From contig JADJTM010000002.1 in assembly GCA_016711205.1 (NCBI GenBank), forward strand, positions 310,001-374,000: a stretch of 64,000 bases of DNA, read 5' to 3'. The notes under the pieces were generated by a model, which was not told where the DNA came from, searched no databases, and saw only the letters and a list, made by a program, of their open reading frames with translations. Position 1 is the first letter of the stretch. Each line of letters starts with the position of its first letter. Both the position numbers and the translations under genes were made by a program. The DNA is from Micropruina sp. GTDB lineage: Bacteria > Actinomycetota > Actinomycetes > Propionibacteriales > Propionibacteriaceae. Below are positions 51,530 to 60,508 of this stretch, in pieces.

Positions 51530-52645
51530 TCAGTTGATCGGCAGCGCCGCGCGCAGGCTCCAGCGGCCCTGCGCACTGGAGATCGCCACCTGACCGCCGA
51601 GCGCCTCGATGCGCTCACGCGCCCCGATCAGGCCCAGACCGTCGCGGTTGATGACCCCGCCGTCCGCGGAGTCGTTGACCAGCGTCAGCTGAACCTGCTC
51701 GCTGTCATGGGTGAGTGCGACCAGGCAGTGAGCACCGGGGGTGGCGTGTTTGACGATGTTGTTGATGCCCTCGACCAGGAACTTGCCGACCGCCTGGCGC
51801 AGTGCCGGACGCAACGACGCCGGCACCGGCTGGTACTGCAGATCGACCTGAAAGCCGTTGCGTTGCAGCCGGTCACGCTGAGCGCTCAGGAACTCGCCCA
51901 GATCGGTCACCTGCCAGGCGGGCCGATCGGTGTCGGCTCGCAGCACGTGCAGCATGGCGCGCATGTCCTGGATCGAGCCGCGGGCCAGTTGAGCGATCTC
52001 ACGCAGGGCGGCCTCCACCTGCGGGGGCACGTCCGGCTCGTCCAGCGCATCGTCGGCCCGCATGGCGATCAGCGTGTCGGTCTGCGCCACGGTGTCGTGC
52101 AGATCCTGCGCGATGCTGCGCCGCACGTCGCGGACGGCGTCGGCCCTGGCTCGTTCGGCCGCCACCAGGCGAAGCTCCAGGACGCGCCAGGTGAGGCCCA
52201 ACAGCACGGTGCCCGCCATCAACACCGTGAAGAAGATGCTGCTGGCCACCGAATGGCGGCCGTCCGCGGGCCACAGCGCCGCGGGCGGCAGGCTGAGCGC
52301 CAGCAGCACCACCGCCAGCAGCACGGTGCCGCGCCGGCCCTGAGCGGCCCAGGACAGTACGACCAGATTGACGCCGAGCAGGCCGATGCCCGGCACGTCT
52401 CCGGTGCTCAACAGCAGCACCAGCGCCAGGGCCGCGAGCCCGGCGGCGACCATCGGGCGGGTTCGGGCCAACCCGCCGGCCACACAGGCGACGACGTCGA
52501 AGGCTCTGACCCAGCCGGACTCCTCGGTGGTGACCAACGCCGTACACAGCAGCAGGGCGGCGAGAATCGCCTCGATCGGAATGTGGCTCAACACATTGGT
52601 CAGCCGGTCGGCGCGGGGTTTCGTGGGTGCTGGGGGTGCTGCCAC
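51530..52645 (-). CDS. multi-pass sensor histidine kinase (HisKA_3 type)
   Basis: 371 residues. Five to six N-terminal membrane helices with little extracytoplasmic loop, then the phospho-acceptor segment SIAQDLHDTVAQTDTLIA and an ATPase domain (GINNIVKHATPG, GLIGARERIEALGG, ending LRAALPIN). A sensor with only membrane helices suits a hydrophobic or membrane ligand. It starts 33 bp after the stop of a small Cys-rich peptide gene and has no adjacent regulator; the nearest one is at 56462, at the far end of the locus. Confidence 0.88.
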   Translation of the reverse strand: MAAPPAPTKPRADRLTNVLSHIPIEAILAALLLCTALVTTEESGWVRAFDVVACVAGGLARTRPMVAAGLAALALVLLLSTGDVPGIGLLGVNLVVLSWAAQGRRGTVLLAVVLLALSLPPAALWPADGRHSVASSIFFTVLMAGTVLLGLTWRVLELRLVAAERARADAVRDVRRSIAQDLHDTVAQTDTLIAMRADDALDEPDVPPQVEAALREIAQLARGSIQDMRAMLHVLRADTDRPAWQVTDLGEFLSAQRDRLQRNGFQVDLQYQPVPASLRPALRQAVGKFLVEGINNIVKHATPGAHCLVALTHDSEQVQLTLVNDSADGGVINRDGLGLIGARERIEALGGQVAISSAQGRWSLRAALPIN

Positions 52646-52678
52646 CAGCCCATAGTGTCAGCCCACCGGGCCGCGGTA

Positions 52679-52846
52679 CTAGGAACGCTCGCAGCAGAGC
52701 CCGAAGATTCGGCAGAGCCAGGGAATCACCTGCGTGGAACTGCCAGCGCTCGCCGGGGTCGGGGCGGGGTGGACGAGCGGTGTGGCGCTGGTCAGGCCGG
52801 CGCCCAGGGCGAGGCCGAAGGCGGTGGAGATGACGAACGCGCGCAT
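52679..52846 (-). CDS. 55-residue secreted Cys-rich peptide precursor
   Basis: Starts at ATG 52846 with an AAGGAG ribosome-binding site 6-7 nt upstream. The N-terminus is signal-like (MRAFVISTAFGLALGAGLTS), followed by a Pro/Ala spacer (HPAPTPASAGSS) and a compact C-terminus IPWLCRIFGLCCERS with three Cys. Function unknown. Position directly before a histidine kinase and divergent from an ABC exporter/protease operon suggests a signal or bacteriocin-like peptide. No modification enzyme is visible. Confidence 0.6.
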   Translation of the reverse strand: MRAFVISTAFGLALGAGLTSATPLVHPAPTPASAGSSTQVIPWLCRIFGLCCERS

Positions 52847-53088
52847 GTGGTGCTCCTTTGCTCCTGTTGGTGGCTAACGCCGATCACGCTAGGCAGCGAA
52901 CCGCTGAGTGCACGAGGCACCCGGCTCGTTGGACACCTTTGGGGGATGGCCGACGTCTCCAGAAGTTGCATGTTTGCCGCCAGGCATTGTCGCGATGGCG
53001 CCGCGCGGCTTGAACTGGTCGTGGTCGTTGGTGGGCAACGGCCCAGCGGCGCCGAGGCGACGATCGCCCGGCGCGGAAGGGAGTCATC
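52847..53088. promoter_or_regulatory. divergent control region of the peptide locus
   Basis: A 242-bp gap between the minus-strand peptide/kinase genes and the plus-strand exporter operon. It must contain both promoters. Short open frames inside it lack ribosome-binding sites. No clear operator was identified by eye. Confidence 0.4.
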
Positions 53089-53331
53089 ATGTTGGGTACC
53101 TACGTCAAGACTCGTCTGGCGGTCGAGGACTTCGTCCGCCGGCAGGCGGAGTTGGCCACCCGCAGCGAATACCGGTGGGTCTGGCTGGTGCTGATCGGCA
53201 TCCTCGTGATCGCCGCGGCGGTCGCCTGGGTCTACTGCCGCAACGCCGGCTACCGCGGGTTCAGCGGTCACATCGAAGCCGTCCGGGGCCCGTTCGGCAT
53301 CAAGATCGGCGTCAAGCTCGGCTGCTACTGA
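53089..53331 (+). CDS. 80-residue single-pass membrane peptide
   Basis: ATG 53089 has AAGGGAG 6 nt upstream. A charged N-terminus (MLGTYVKTRLAVEDFVRRQ) is followed by one membrane helix (WVWLVLIGILVIAAAVAWVY) and a 30-residue Gly/aromatic C-terminus ending GIKIGVKLGCY. It is the first gene of the exporter operon. It could be the substrate of the site-2-protease-like enzyme encoded downstream or an immunity/accessory peptide; neither can be decided from sequence. Confidence 0.65.
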   Translation: MLGTYVKTRLAVEDFVRRQAELATRSEYRWVWLVLIGILVIAAAVAWVYCRNAGYRGFSGHIEAVRGPFGIKIGVKLGCY

Positions 53332-53362
53332 CCATCGCAACTGACTGCTGAAAGGAGGCGTG

Positions 53363-54154
53363 GTGGACATTCCGCTGACGGTGCATGGACTGACCAAGCT
53401 CTACGGCACCCGGGCCGGCATCGCCGAGGCGAGCTTCGAGGTGCGTCCCGGCGAGATCGTCGGGCTACTGGGACCCAACGGCTGCGGCAAGTCCACCACG
53501 CTTCACTGCATCACCGACTATCACAACGCCACCAGCGGCGAGGTGCTGATCGCCGGTCACCCTCATGATCGGCCCAGCGCCAAGAGCCGGCTGGGGTTTC
53601 TGCCCGACGATCTGCCGCTGCCGGAATCGCTGAGCGGTCGCGAGTTGCTGATGCTGCACGCGCACCTGCGCCCCGGCCTGCAGCTCGACACCGCCTACGA
53701 CCTGCTCGAGGTGTTCGACCTGATGGATCACCTGGATCGCTACGTCGGTGACTACAGCCACGGCATGAAGCGCAAGCTTCAACTCGTGCTGGCGCTGGCG
53801 CATCGTCCGACCCTGCTGGTGCTCGACGAACCGCTGCGCGGACTCGATCCGGAGGCGGCCATTCTGACCAGCACGGTGATCAGCAGCTTCGCCGGCTCGG
53901 CCGGCGGGGTGCTGATCGCCACCCACGACCTGGCCGAAGCCGAACGCACCTGCGACTCGGTGGTGATCGTCAGCCAGGGCCGCGTCGTGGCCCAGGGCGC
54001 TCCCGCCGACCTGAAGAGCGAGCACGGCGCGTCCTCGCTCGAAGACGTCTTTCTCACCCTGACCGGCATCCGCGACGGCCTCGCGGCCAAGCTGCGCCGG
54101 CTCACCCTCACTCTCGACATCAATCACCCACTCGTGCTTGGAGGCACATCATGA
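53363..54154 (+). CDS. ABC transporter ATP-binding protein
   Basis: 263 residues. Walker A GLLGPNGCGKSTTLHC, a signature loop diverged to YSHGMKRKLQLVLAL, Walker B TLLVLDEPLRGLD and H-loop ATHDLAEAERT. It belongs to the ABC-2 export group. GTG 53363 follows AAAGGAGG closely. The stop overlaps the next gene (ATGA). It pairs with the permease encoded two genes downstream. Confidence 0.92.
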   Translation: MDIPLTVHGLTKLYGTRAGIAEASFEVRPGEIVGLLGPNGCGKSTTLHCITDYHNATSGEVLIAGHPHDRPSAKSRLGFLPDDLPLPESLSGRELLMLHAHLRPGLQLDTAYDLLEVFDLMDHLDRYVGDYSHGMKRKLQLVLALAHRPTLLVLDEPLRGLDPEAAILTSTVISSFAGSAGGVLIATHDLAEAERTCDSVVIVSQGRVVAQGAPADLKSEHGASSLEDVFLTLTGIRDGLAAKLRRLTLTLDINHPLVLGGTS

Positions 54155-54402
54155 AGTTCGTCCGTAATCTCGGAATCGCAGCCGGCGTCGTCATCGTGGG
54201 CATGATCGGCGTGGCGGTGGCCTGTTTCATCACCGGCGCGGGGGTGCAGATCCCGTGGCTGGTGGACGCGCCGCCGCGCAGTGGTGCAGCACCGTCCCTG
54301 CAACTGACCTTCGAGCCGCTCGGCCTGCTGGTGATCACTCTCGGCGGCGCACTGCTGCTGACCATGATCACCCGGTTGCGGCCCGCGCCCAGCCACCTCT
54401 GA
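54151..54402 (+). CDS. small two-helix membrane protein
   Basis: 83 residues with helices GIAAGVVIVGMIGVAVACFI and PLGLLVITLGGALLLTMITR. Unknown function. Its tight coupling (ATGA overlap) to the ATPase and placement before the permease suggest a transporter accessory or immunity protein. Confidence 0.65.
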   Translation: MKFVRNLGIAAGVVIVGMIGVAVACFITGAGVQIPWLVDAPPRSGAAPSLQLTFEPLGLLVITLGGALLLTMITRLRPAPSHL

Positions 54403-54427
54403 ACCGGCGCCGGAAGCGGAGACGTCG

Positions 54428-55876
54428 ATGAGCGGGGTGTCGCTGGGGCAGCGTGGATCCCGGTCCCCGACCGCGGTGCTGCTCGGCGTCACGTGGCGGG
54501 GCTGGTTCAACCAGGTGGCTCGTGGCCTGGGTGGACGCTGGCGCGCGGCCGGGTTGGTCGCCGGAGTGAGCGCACTCGCGCTGGCCGCGCTGGGCTGGAG
54601 TTCGATGGCCATGCTCGACACGGTGGCCGGACTGGATCTGATCCGCGAGGCTCCTGCTGTCGTTGTGGGCGCAGTGGCCTGCTTGTCCGCCCTCGGTGCC
54701 CTGGTGGCCTGCCTCTACACCCCCGATCGCAACGTGCTGGTGGCACATCTGTCACCCCTGCCGGTGCCGCGTCAGGTGCTCAGGCGGGCCGCGCGCGCCC
54801 AGGAGATCCTGGTCGGCGCGACCCTCGCCCTGCTGTTGACCGGCCCGATTCTGGTGCAGCCGCTGGTCAGCGGAAGCCTCGAACAGCGCCTTCGGGCCGC
54901 GGCGGTGCTGATCGGCACGGTCGCACTGGTCACGCTGCTCACGCTGCTGGCGACCCGGCTGCTCGAGACCGGGCTCGGCCTGTTGCCGATCTCGCCGCTG
55001 ATCGCACGGGCACTCGCCGCGCTGATCGTGCTCACCGGGTTCGCGTGGATGTTCATGGCGGCGATGCCGATGAATCAGAACGTCGCGCACGGACCGGCGC
55101 TGGGCCTGGGTGATGCGCTGGTCTGGGCCTTGAGCGGACCGGTCGGCTGGCTGGCCGTGGCGGGCATCGCGGTGCTGACCTGGGTCTTGTGGCAGGTCAG
55201 CGGTTGGTGGGAGGTCGCCGGCGCGACCCGCGGACGAACGAACCACTCGGTCGCAGCGGTGCGCGCGGCGGCCAGTCTCACCGCACTGGAGCGCCGGCAG
55301 TGGCTGCGATTCGGACCCAACCTGGTGATGCTCGTCTTTCTCAACGGTGTCGCGGTGCTCGGCCTGGTGGGGGTGGTCACCACCGGCGGCGACCAGTTCG
55401 GAACGTCCTACCTGATCCTGCCGATCCTGAGCGCGATCGGGGTGGGCGCATTCGGCCCGACCCGGCGGGTGCTGTGGATCTTTCGCGTCACCGGACGTCC
55501 GACCGCGTGGGTGGTGCCGAAACTGCTGGCCGTGCTGTCGGTGTGGGCGCTGATCATCGTTGGCTACGGCGCGGCCCTGGTCTGGCTCGGTCAGTGGAGC
55601 CTGGTCGATCTGGCCTGGATGCTGCCGTTGCTGGCCGCGGAGGTGCTCGTCGCCATGACGATCGGCGTGATGCTGCCGGTGTCGGCCGAGCAGTCGATCA
55701 ACGGATCGGTCAGCGAGGCGGCGACCCTGGTGCTGGTGATCGCACTGACCGCCGGGGTGCAGAGCGCGCTCGGAGGTATCACCAGCCTGCCCCTGGCGAT
55801 GTCGATGCAGGCGCTGGTCGTGCTGTGCGCGTTGGCGGGCTACCTGTTGGTGGCGCGGGCGGCGGGCCGGGCATGA
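54428..55876 (+). CDS. ABC-type export permease
   Basis: 482 residues with about ten to twelve hydrophobic segments (for example LALLLTGPILVQPLVSGSLE and LILPILSAIGVGAFGPTRRV). No named family recognised; the position beside the ATPase defines it as the membrane component. The stop overlaps the next ATG (ATGA). Confidence 0.75.
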   Translation: MSGVSLGQRGSRSPTAVLLGVTWRGWFNQVARGLGGRWRAAGLVAGVSALALAALGWSSMAMLDTVAGLDLIREAPAVVVGAVACLSALGALVACLYTPDRNVLVAHLSPLPVPRQVLRRAARAQEILVGATLALLLTGPILVQPLVSGSLEQRLRAAAVLIGTVALVTLLTLLATRLLETGLGLLPISPLIARALAALIVLTGFAWMFMAAMPMNQNVAHGPALGLGDALVWALSGPVGWLAVAGIAVLTWVLWQVSGWWEVAGATRGRTNHSVAAVRAAASLTALERRQWLRFGPNLVMLVFLNGVAVLGLVGVVTTGGDQFGTSYLILPILSAIGVGAFGPTRRVLWIFRVTGRPTAWVVPKLLAVLSVWALIIVGYGAALVWLGQWSLVDLAWMLPLLAAEVLVAMTIGVMLPVSAEQSINGSVSEAATLVLVIALTAGVQSALGGITSLPLAMSMQALVVLCALAGYLLVARAAGRA

Positions 55877-56373
55877 CCGGCCTGCTGCAGGTCGTGGTCG
55901 CCTCGGTCCGTGCGGTGCTCACGATGGCGGGCCTGCTGTTCGGGGTCGCGGTGCTGGCCGGCGCTGCGGCGGGTGACCTGCCCGTGGCCCTGACCGCCGC
56001 CGGTTGGGGCGTGCTGATCGGGGTCAGTGGGCTCTGGGCGCACGAGGCAGCCCACCTGATCATGGCGCGGCGGTTGGCGGGGGCGGCCGCGGCGGAGGTT
56101 GTCAGGTCAGGCTCGACGCTCGCTGTGCGCGCACCAGAGCTGACCCCGGGGCAGGCCGTTGCGGTCGCTGTGGCCGGACCGGTGGTGGGCGCTGCCGCCT
56201 CGCTGGGCTGGACGCCGGTGGCACCGTTGTGGATCGCGGGCGGGTTCGCGCTCGTCCATGCGGCCAACCTGGTACCGGTGGCCGGCACGGACGGTGCACT
56301 GGCCTGGCGTGCCTGCTGCCGGCTGCTTGATCGACGCTGGACAGCGAAAAGGGGTGTCACTGGTGGGCAGTGA
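55873..56373 (+). CDS. site-2-protease-like (M50) membrane metalloprotease
   Basis: 166 residues. The zinc motif HEAAH lies in LWAHEAAHLIMARR, within a membrane segment, and the second motif NLVPVAGTDG fits the N-x-x-P-x4-D-G pattern of site-2 proteases. It is small for the family, a minimal core. It cleaves within membranes, so a peptide precursor of this locus is a plausible substrate (inferred). It starts inside the end of the permease gene. Confidence 0.75.
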   Translation: MTGLLQVVVASVRAVLTMAGLLFGVAVLAGAAAGDLPVALTAAGWGVLIGVSGLWAHEAAHLIMARRLAGAAAAEVVRSGSTLAVRAPELTPGQAVAVAVAGPVVGAAASLGWTPVAPLWIAGGFALVHAANLVPVAGTDGALAWRACCRLLDRRWTAKRGVTGGQ

Positions 56374-56379
56374 CACCCC
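56351..56379. terminator. stem-loop over the protease stop codon
   Basis: GGGGTGTCAC and GTGACACCCC form a perfect 10-bp stem with a 9-nt loop. There is no T-run, so it may attenuate rather than end transcription before the regulator gene. Confidence 0.5.
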
Positions 56380-56461
56380 AGGGCATCGCAGGCGACGATC
56401 ACCGACGACCCCGATAGTCTACGGCCCAGAGCCCCCAGCCGACAGTCAGCAGGATGTGGAC

Positions 56462-57097
56462 ATGGCAGTGCCGATCCGGGTCGTCGTCGTCGACGATCAA
56501 CCCGCCATGCTGCGTTCGCTCGTCCGCATGTTCGAACGGGTCCCGGTGGTCGAATGCGTGGGCGAGGGCCAGGACGGTTTCGACGCCATCCGGCTGGTCG
56601 AAGCCCTGGACCCCGACGTGCTGCTGATCGATCTGTTGATGCCGAAGATGAGCGGCATCGAGGCGATCCGGCGGATCGCCGCAGCCGGGCCGCGGCCGCG
56701 GCTGATCGCACTCACCACGATGAGTGATGACGAGACCTTCGCCGACGCCCTGCAGGCCGGAGCCGCCGGCTTTCTGCTCAAGGGCAGCACGGTCGGCGAG
56801 ATCGTCCGCGCCATTCAGGTCGTGCACGCCGGTGAGGCCATGCTGTCACCGCAGCTCGTCACCCGGCTGATAGCGCGGTACACCCAGCAGGCAGCGGTCG
56901 ACATCGGTGGCCTCGGTGACAGCGATGTCGCGCTGCTGCGCCTGGTCGCTCAGGGGTTGAGCAACGAAGAGATCGCGGAGCAGCGGCATCTCAGCCCAGC
57001 CACCGTGAAGAGCTACCTAAGCAGGCTGCTGACCAGGACCGGCTGCCGCGATCGCGCCCAGCTGGTGATCCTGGCCTACCGCAGCGGTATCGCCTGA
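56462..57097 (+). CDS. LuxR-type response regulator
   Basis: 211 residues. Receiver with VVVDDQPAMLRSLVRMF, phospho-acceptor Asp in LLIDLLMPKMSGI and Lys in GFLLKGS, then a LuxR helix-turn-helix (LRLVAQGLSNEEIAEQRHLS, TVKSYLSRLLTRTG). No kinase is adjacent; the unpaired kinase at 51530-52645, on the other side of the peptide/exporter genes, is the natural partner. A start site with weak AGGATG is chosen for homology. Confidence 0.9.
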   Translation: MAVPIRVVVVDDQPAMLRSLVRMFERVPVVECVGEGQDGFDAIRLVEALDPDVLLIDLLMPKMSGIEAIRRIAAAGPRPRLIALTTMSDDETFADALQAGAAGFLLKGSTVGEIVRAIQVVHAGEAMLSPQLVTRLIARYTQQAAVDIGGLGDSDVALLRLVAQGLSNEEIAEQRHLSPATVKSYLSRLLTRTGCRDRAQLVILAYRSGIA

Positions 57098-57125
57098 GGT
57101 CTGAGCCTGGATGGGCTGAGCGCGG

Positions 57126-58475
57126 CTACTCCTGCTCGGCCCAGAATCCGCCCGGGGCGAACAGTTCGTCGACGAGCTCGTCCAGCAGGTTGAGCTCAAG
57201 CAGCAGGTCGAGGACGGTGTAGCGCTTGCGGATCATCTGCGCCCGCTGGTAAGTGGCCCTGAACTCGGCCCAGGTCAGCTCGATGTCGTAGGGATGCGCC
57301 GGTGCGCCGGCGGCGCGCAGCATGCGCTGAAGCTCGGCCGCGGGCATCAGCTGGGCCTGCAGCTTCGCCTTCAGGTCGGGCCAGCTCGAGCGGACGAGCT
57401 CAAGGCGCTCACGCAGCTGATCGGGGCTGAGATGCTTGGCCAACGTCTGGGCGACGATCTCGTCCGCCAGGTGCGGCTGGTGGGCGGCTCGAGACCGGGC
57501 CTCCATGCCGGCGGCGTCGGGGTAGGCGGCAACGGCGTCGTCCACGTTCACCTGCGACAGGTCGCGCTCGAGGAACCGCTCGTAGAGCGCGGCGATCGAG
57601 ACGCTGCCGACCGCCACCTTGAAGCCGTGCGAGAGCCGGCGCGGGGTGATGTCGACGCCGTGGCCCTCCATCTCCCACAGGTGGCTGAACTGATGTTCGG
57701 CACCCGAGGCGGGCCGCGACGACTCGTGCGCCTGCATGGCCAGACCCGACATCAACAGGCCCTCGGTGAGTTCGCCGATCGCCGCTTCGTCACCGGCGGC
57801 GAGTGCGTCGGGCCGGGACAACGAGGCCCGCAACGGGCCCTGGACAAGCCCCCACACATAATCGTCCAGCGCTTCGACACCGACCGCGTCGGCCAGGATC
57901 CAGTCGGCACCGGCCGGCACCTTGCCCAGCAGGTCGCCGTACCCGGACGCGGTCATCTCCGCCGGAGCGGCCGCCAGCACCGTCCAGTCGGCAAGGCACA
58001 CCGCGGGCGCCGGGCAGTTCAGCGTCTGCTTGTAGCCATCGACCGCGATGGATGAGCCGAAGGCGGTGTAGCCGTCCATGGACGAAGCGGTGCACACCAC
58101 CAGGTAGGGCCTCTCCAGCTCGCCGGCGGCCCGTTTGACGATGTCGTTCAGGGTGCCGGCGCCCACGGCCACCGGAACTGCGTCCACCTCGCGCAGCGCG
58201 TCCCGCAGCACCTCGATGTTCTCGTACCGGGCGTACAGCTCCGGCTCACCGGGAAAGACGTACTGCTCGGCCAGCTCGATGCCTGCGGCCGTCAACTGCT
58301 GGACGACCGCGTCACCGGCCACGGCCATGGTGCGCTCATCGCCCACCACGATCGCCGGCCGGTCACCGAACGTGGACCGGAACACCTCGGCGACCTGAGC
58401 GATGGCCGACTCGCCGGCGATCACCGCCTTGGTGTCGGTCGAGGTCTGCAGCGCCCGTTCGATCAGTTCAGACAT
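57126..58475 (-). CDS. sn-glycerol-1-phosphate dehydrogenase family protein
   Basis: 449 residues. Iron-type alcohol dehydrogenase fold of the AraM/EgsA group: VAVGAGTLNDIVKRAAG (nucleotide loop), VCTASSMDGYTAFGSSI, GYGDLLGKVPAGADW and the metal-binding His in EHQFSHLWEMEGH and LSHGFKVAVGS. These enzymes interconvert dihydroxyacetone phosphate and glycerol 1-phosphate, or act on related sugar phosphates; in this catabolic context the substrate may differ. It is the last gene of the rpiB-permease-HAD run. Confidence 0.85.
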   Translation of the reverse strand: MSELIERALQTSTDTKAVIAGESAIAQVAEVFRSTFGDRPAIVVGDERTMAVAGDAVVQQLTAAGIELAEQYVFPGEPELYARYENIEVLRDALREVDAVPVAVGAGTLNDIVKRAAGELERPYLVVCTASSMDGYTAFGSSIAVDGYKQTLNCPAPAVCLADWTVLAAAPAEMTASGYGDLLGKVPAGADWILADAVGVEALDDYVWGLVQGPLRASLSRPDALAAGDEAAIGELTEGLLMSGLAMQAHESSRPASGAEHQFSHLWEMEGHGVDITPRRLSHGFKVAVGSVSIAALYERFLERDLSQVNVDDAVAAYPDAAGMEARSRAAHQPHLADEIVAQTLAKHLSPDQLRERLELVRSSWPDLKAKLQAQLMPAAELQRMLRAAGAPAHPYDIELTWAEFRATYQRAQMIRKRYTVLDLLLELNLLDELVDELFAPGGFWAEQE

Positions 58476-58559
58476 GTGTGTCGCTCCGTTTCGTGGCTTC
58501 GGGATGGTTGGGGAATGCGAACGCCCGGGGCCGACAGGCGGCCACCGGGCGTCGACGGC

Positions 58560-59426
58560 TCAGGCGTCGACCCAGTTGTCGTCGGTCCAGCCCAGCTCGT
58601 CCCACGCGGCGGCCGGGATGAGCCGGTCGATGCGGTCCATCACGTAGGTGGGCCGGTGCTCGTCCGTCAGCGCACGGACATCGTCGGCCGTCGCCTCGCC
58701 GGTGAGCACCAGGCCCGAGACCATGCCGGTGTCGAGCGCCATCTGAATGTCGGTCTGCAACCGGTCGCCGACCATCACGGAGTGTTCGACGCGCGCGTCC
58801 AAGCCCTCCATGGTGACCTGCAGCATGATCGGGTCGGGCTTGCCCAGCGACTTGACGCACTTCGTACGGGTGCAGGCCTCGATGGCGGCCGTGATGGACG
58901 CGCAGTCCGGTTCGCCGCGGCCGCCGGGGAAGGGGCAGAACCGGTCGGGGTTGGTCTCGATCAGGAACGCCCGCTTGTAGAACCAGATGGCGTCGAAGGC
59001 GATCTGCAACTTGCGGTACTCGAAGGTGCGGTCGTAGCTCGAGATCACGATGTCGATCTCTTCGGGGTCATCGCTCAGCGTGAACCCGGCCTTGACCAGC
59101 GCATTCTTGAGCGGCTGTTCGCTGATCGGAAAGAGCACGGCGTCGGGGTGGTGGGCCAGCAGCCACTTGGTGGTGGTGACGATGGTGTTCGAGATGTCTT
59201 CCACCGGGGTGGGCAGGCCGAGCTTGGTCAGCTTGCGGGCATACATCTCGGGGTCTTTGGTGGGGTTGTTCGAGAGGTAGCGAATGGGCAACTCCCGCCG
59301 GCGCAGCTCATTGATCATGCGAGCTGCGCCGGGCAGGAGGTGGTCACCCAGGTAGATGGTGCCGTCCATGTCGAACACGTAGGCGTCGTAGAACTCGGAG
59401 GGTCCACGCAGCACGTCGCTCGACAT
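58560..59426 (-). CDS. HAD-IIA (NagD-like) phosphatase
   Basis: 288 residues. Motif I AYVFDMDGTIYLGD, motif II YLSNNPTK and the C-terminal LGKPDPIML and VMVGDRLQTDIQMALDTG. The cap domain is large and aromatic. It probably dephosphorylates a sugar or polyol phosphate in the pathway of this cluster. ATG 59426 follows AAAGGTGA; the upstream GTG 59435 is possible. Confidence 0.88.
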   Translation of the reverse strand: MSSDVLRGPSEFYDAYVFDMDGTIYLGDHLLPGAARMINELRRRELPIRYLSNNPTKDPEMYARKLTKLGLPTPVEDISNTIVTTTKWLLAHHPDAVLFPISEQPLKNALVKAGFTLSDDPEEIDIVISSYDRTFEYRKLQIAFDAIWFYKRAFLIETNPDRFCPFPGGRGEPDCASITAAIEACTRTKCVKSLGKPDPIMLQVTMEGLDARVEHSVMVGDRLQTDIQMALDTGMVSGLVLTGEATADDVRALTDEHRPTYVMDRIDRLIPAAAWDELGWTDDNWVDA

Positions 59427-59455
59427 GGCGGTCACCTTTCAGGGCAGGTTCGGGC

Positions 59456-60466
59456 TCAGGCAGGGGTGAGTGCGCCCGTGATCACCAGGATCAGGAAGGT
59501 CGACGACCAGATTGCTGCCGCGGGCGGGTCGATGTGGGTGGTGCCACGCTGATGGAACAACTGGGACTGGAACTCGGCGAGGAAGGCCGAGATCGCGCCG
59601 AAGACGCAGCCGATCAGGATGGCGCCGATGGCGGTCATCCAGGTGCCGGAGGTCCACTGCCCGTTCCAGTCGAAGCCCGCTCCGGCCAGCACCGGCATGA
59701 ACTTCACCGCGGCCAGGGCACCGATGATGGTGATGTGGTGCTGCACCGGCATCTCTGCGCCCAGGATCAGGAACAGGATGATGATGGCCGAGATCGCGAA
59801 CGGAAGGGTGTGCGCGACGGCGGCACCGCCGGGCACGTAGTGACCCAGCATGATGCCCGCACCGGCGGCCATGCCACCGGCGAAGATGCCCAGCGGAATG
59901 TACTGGCTCGGCTTCTCTTGGTAGCGCAGCCAGAAATCGGTTTCGTTGGGAGCGATCTTGGCGAACAACGACGTCGCGCCCTTGTTGAACTTCTCGGGAA
60001 CCACCACGCTGTTGCCCCAGAGCACGCGGGCCAGCACGTTGCTGGTGAAGACGGTGAGCGCAACGGTGTCGGTGTGGCTACCGAACCACGGCAGCAGACC
60101 GAGGCCCAGGTTCAGCAGGTAACCGAAAGCGCCGAACGCGGCACCGACGAGCAGCACGTCCACCCGTCCGAGACGGGCCAGCGGTGAGGTCGCGTCACGG
60201 CCTGATTCGATTAATCCCTGTTTCATTGCGTAGGCGGCGCCGGCGACACCGGCGGCGAAGGTGATGTGCGGGCCCATGACGGGACCGAACGCTAGGTAGT
60301 CGAAGCCGATGGTGCTGCTGGTGCCCGCGAAGATGCCCCAGGAGACCAGGATCATCAAGCCGGTCAGCGCGAACGCGAAGTTGCCACCGATGGCTGCACC
60401 GAAGTAGCCGCCGAAGAGGGCCGCGATCAGGCCGAGCAAGAAGATTGCAATGTCACTGGTGAACAT
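59456..60466 (-). CDS. multi-pass permease of unassigned family
   Basis: 336 residues with about nine membrane helices, rich in Gly/Ala (GLIAALFGGYFGAAIGGNFA, HITFAAGVAGAAYAMKQGLI, GIFAGGMAAGAGIMLGHYVP). No named transporter family recognised. In a DeoR-linked sugar-phosphate cluster it is likely the uptake system for the substrate. Confidence 0.7.
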   Translation of the reverse strand: MFTSDIAIFLLGLIAALFGGYFGAAIGGNFAFALTGLMILVSWGIFAGTSSTIGFDYLAFGPVMGPHITFAAGVAGAAYAMKQGLIESGRDATSPLARLGRVDVLLVGAAFGAFGYLLNLGLGLLPWFGSHTDTVALTVFTSNVLARVLWGNSVVVPEKFNKGATSLFAKIAPNETDFWLRYQEKPSQYIPLGIFAGGMAAGAGIMLGHYVPGGAAVAHTLPFAISAIIILFLILGAEMPVQHHITIIGALAAVKFMPVLAGAGFDWNGQWTSGTWMTAIGAILIGCVFGAISAFLAEFQSQLFHQRGTTHIDPPAAAIWSSTFLILVITGALTPA

Positions 60467-60508
60467 GTGCCGTCCTTGTCAGATGTGATGGTGGGAAGGA
60501 TCAGTTGC

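Noticed and set aside
52679..52846. Lanthipeptide or other named RiPP precursor
   Set aside because: Cys residues and leader-like shape are suggestive, but no modification enzyme is seen nearby, so no class is assigned.
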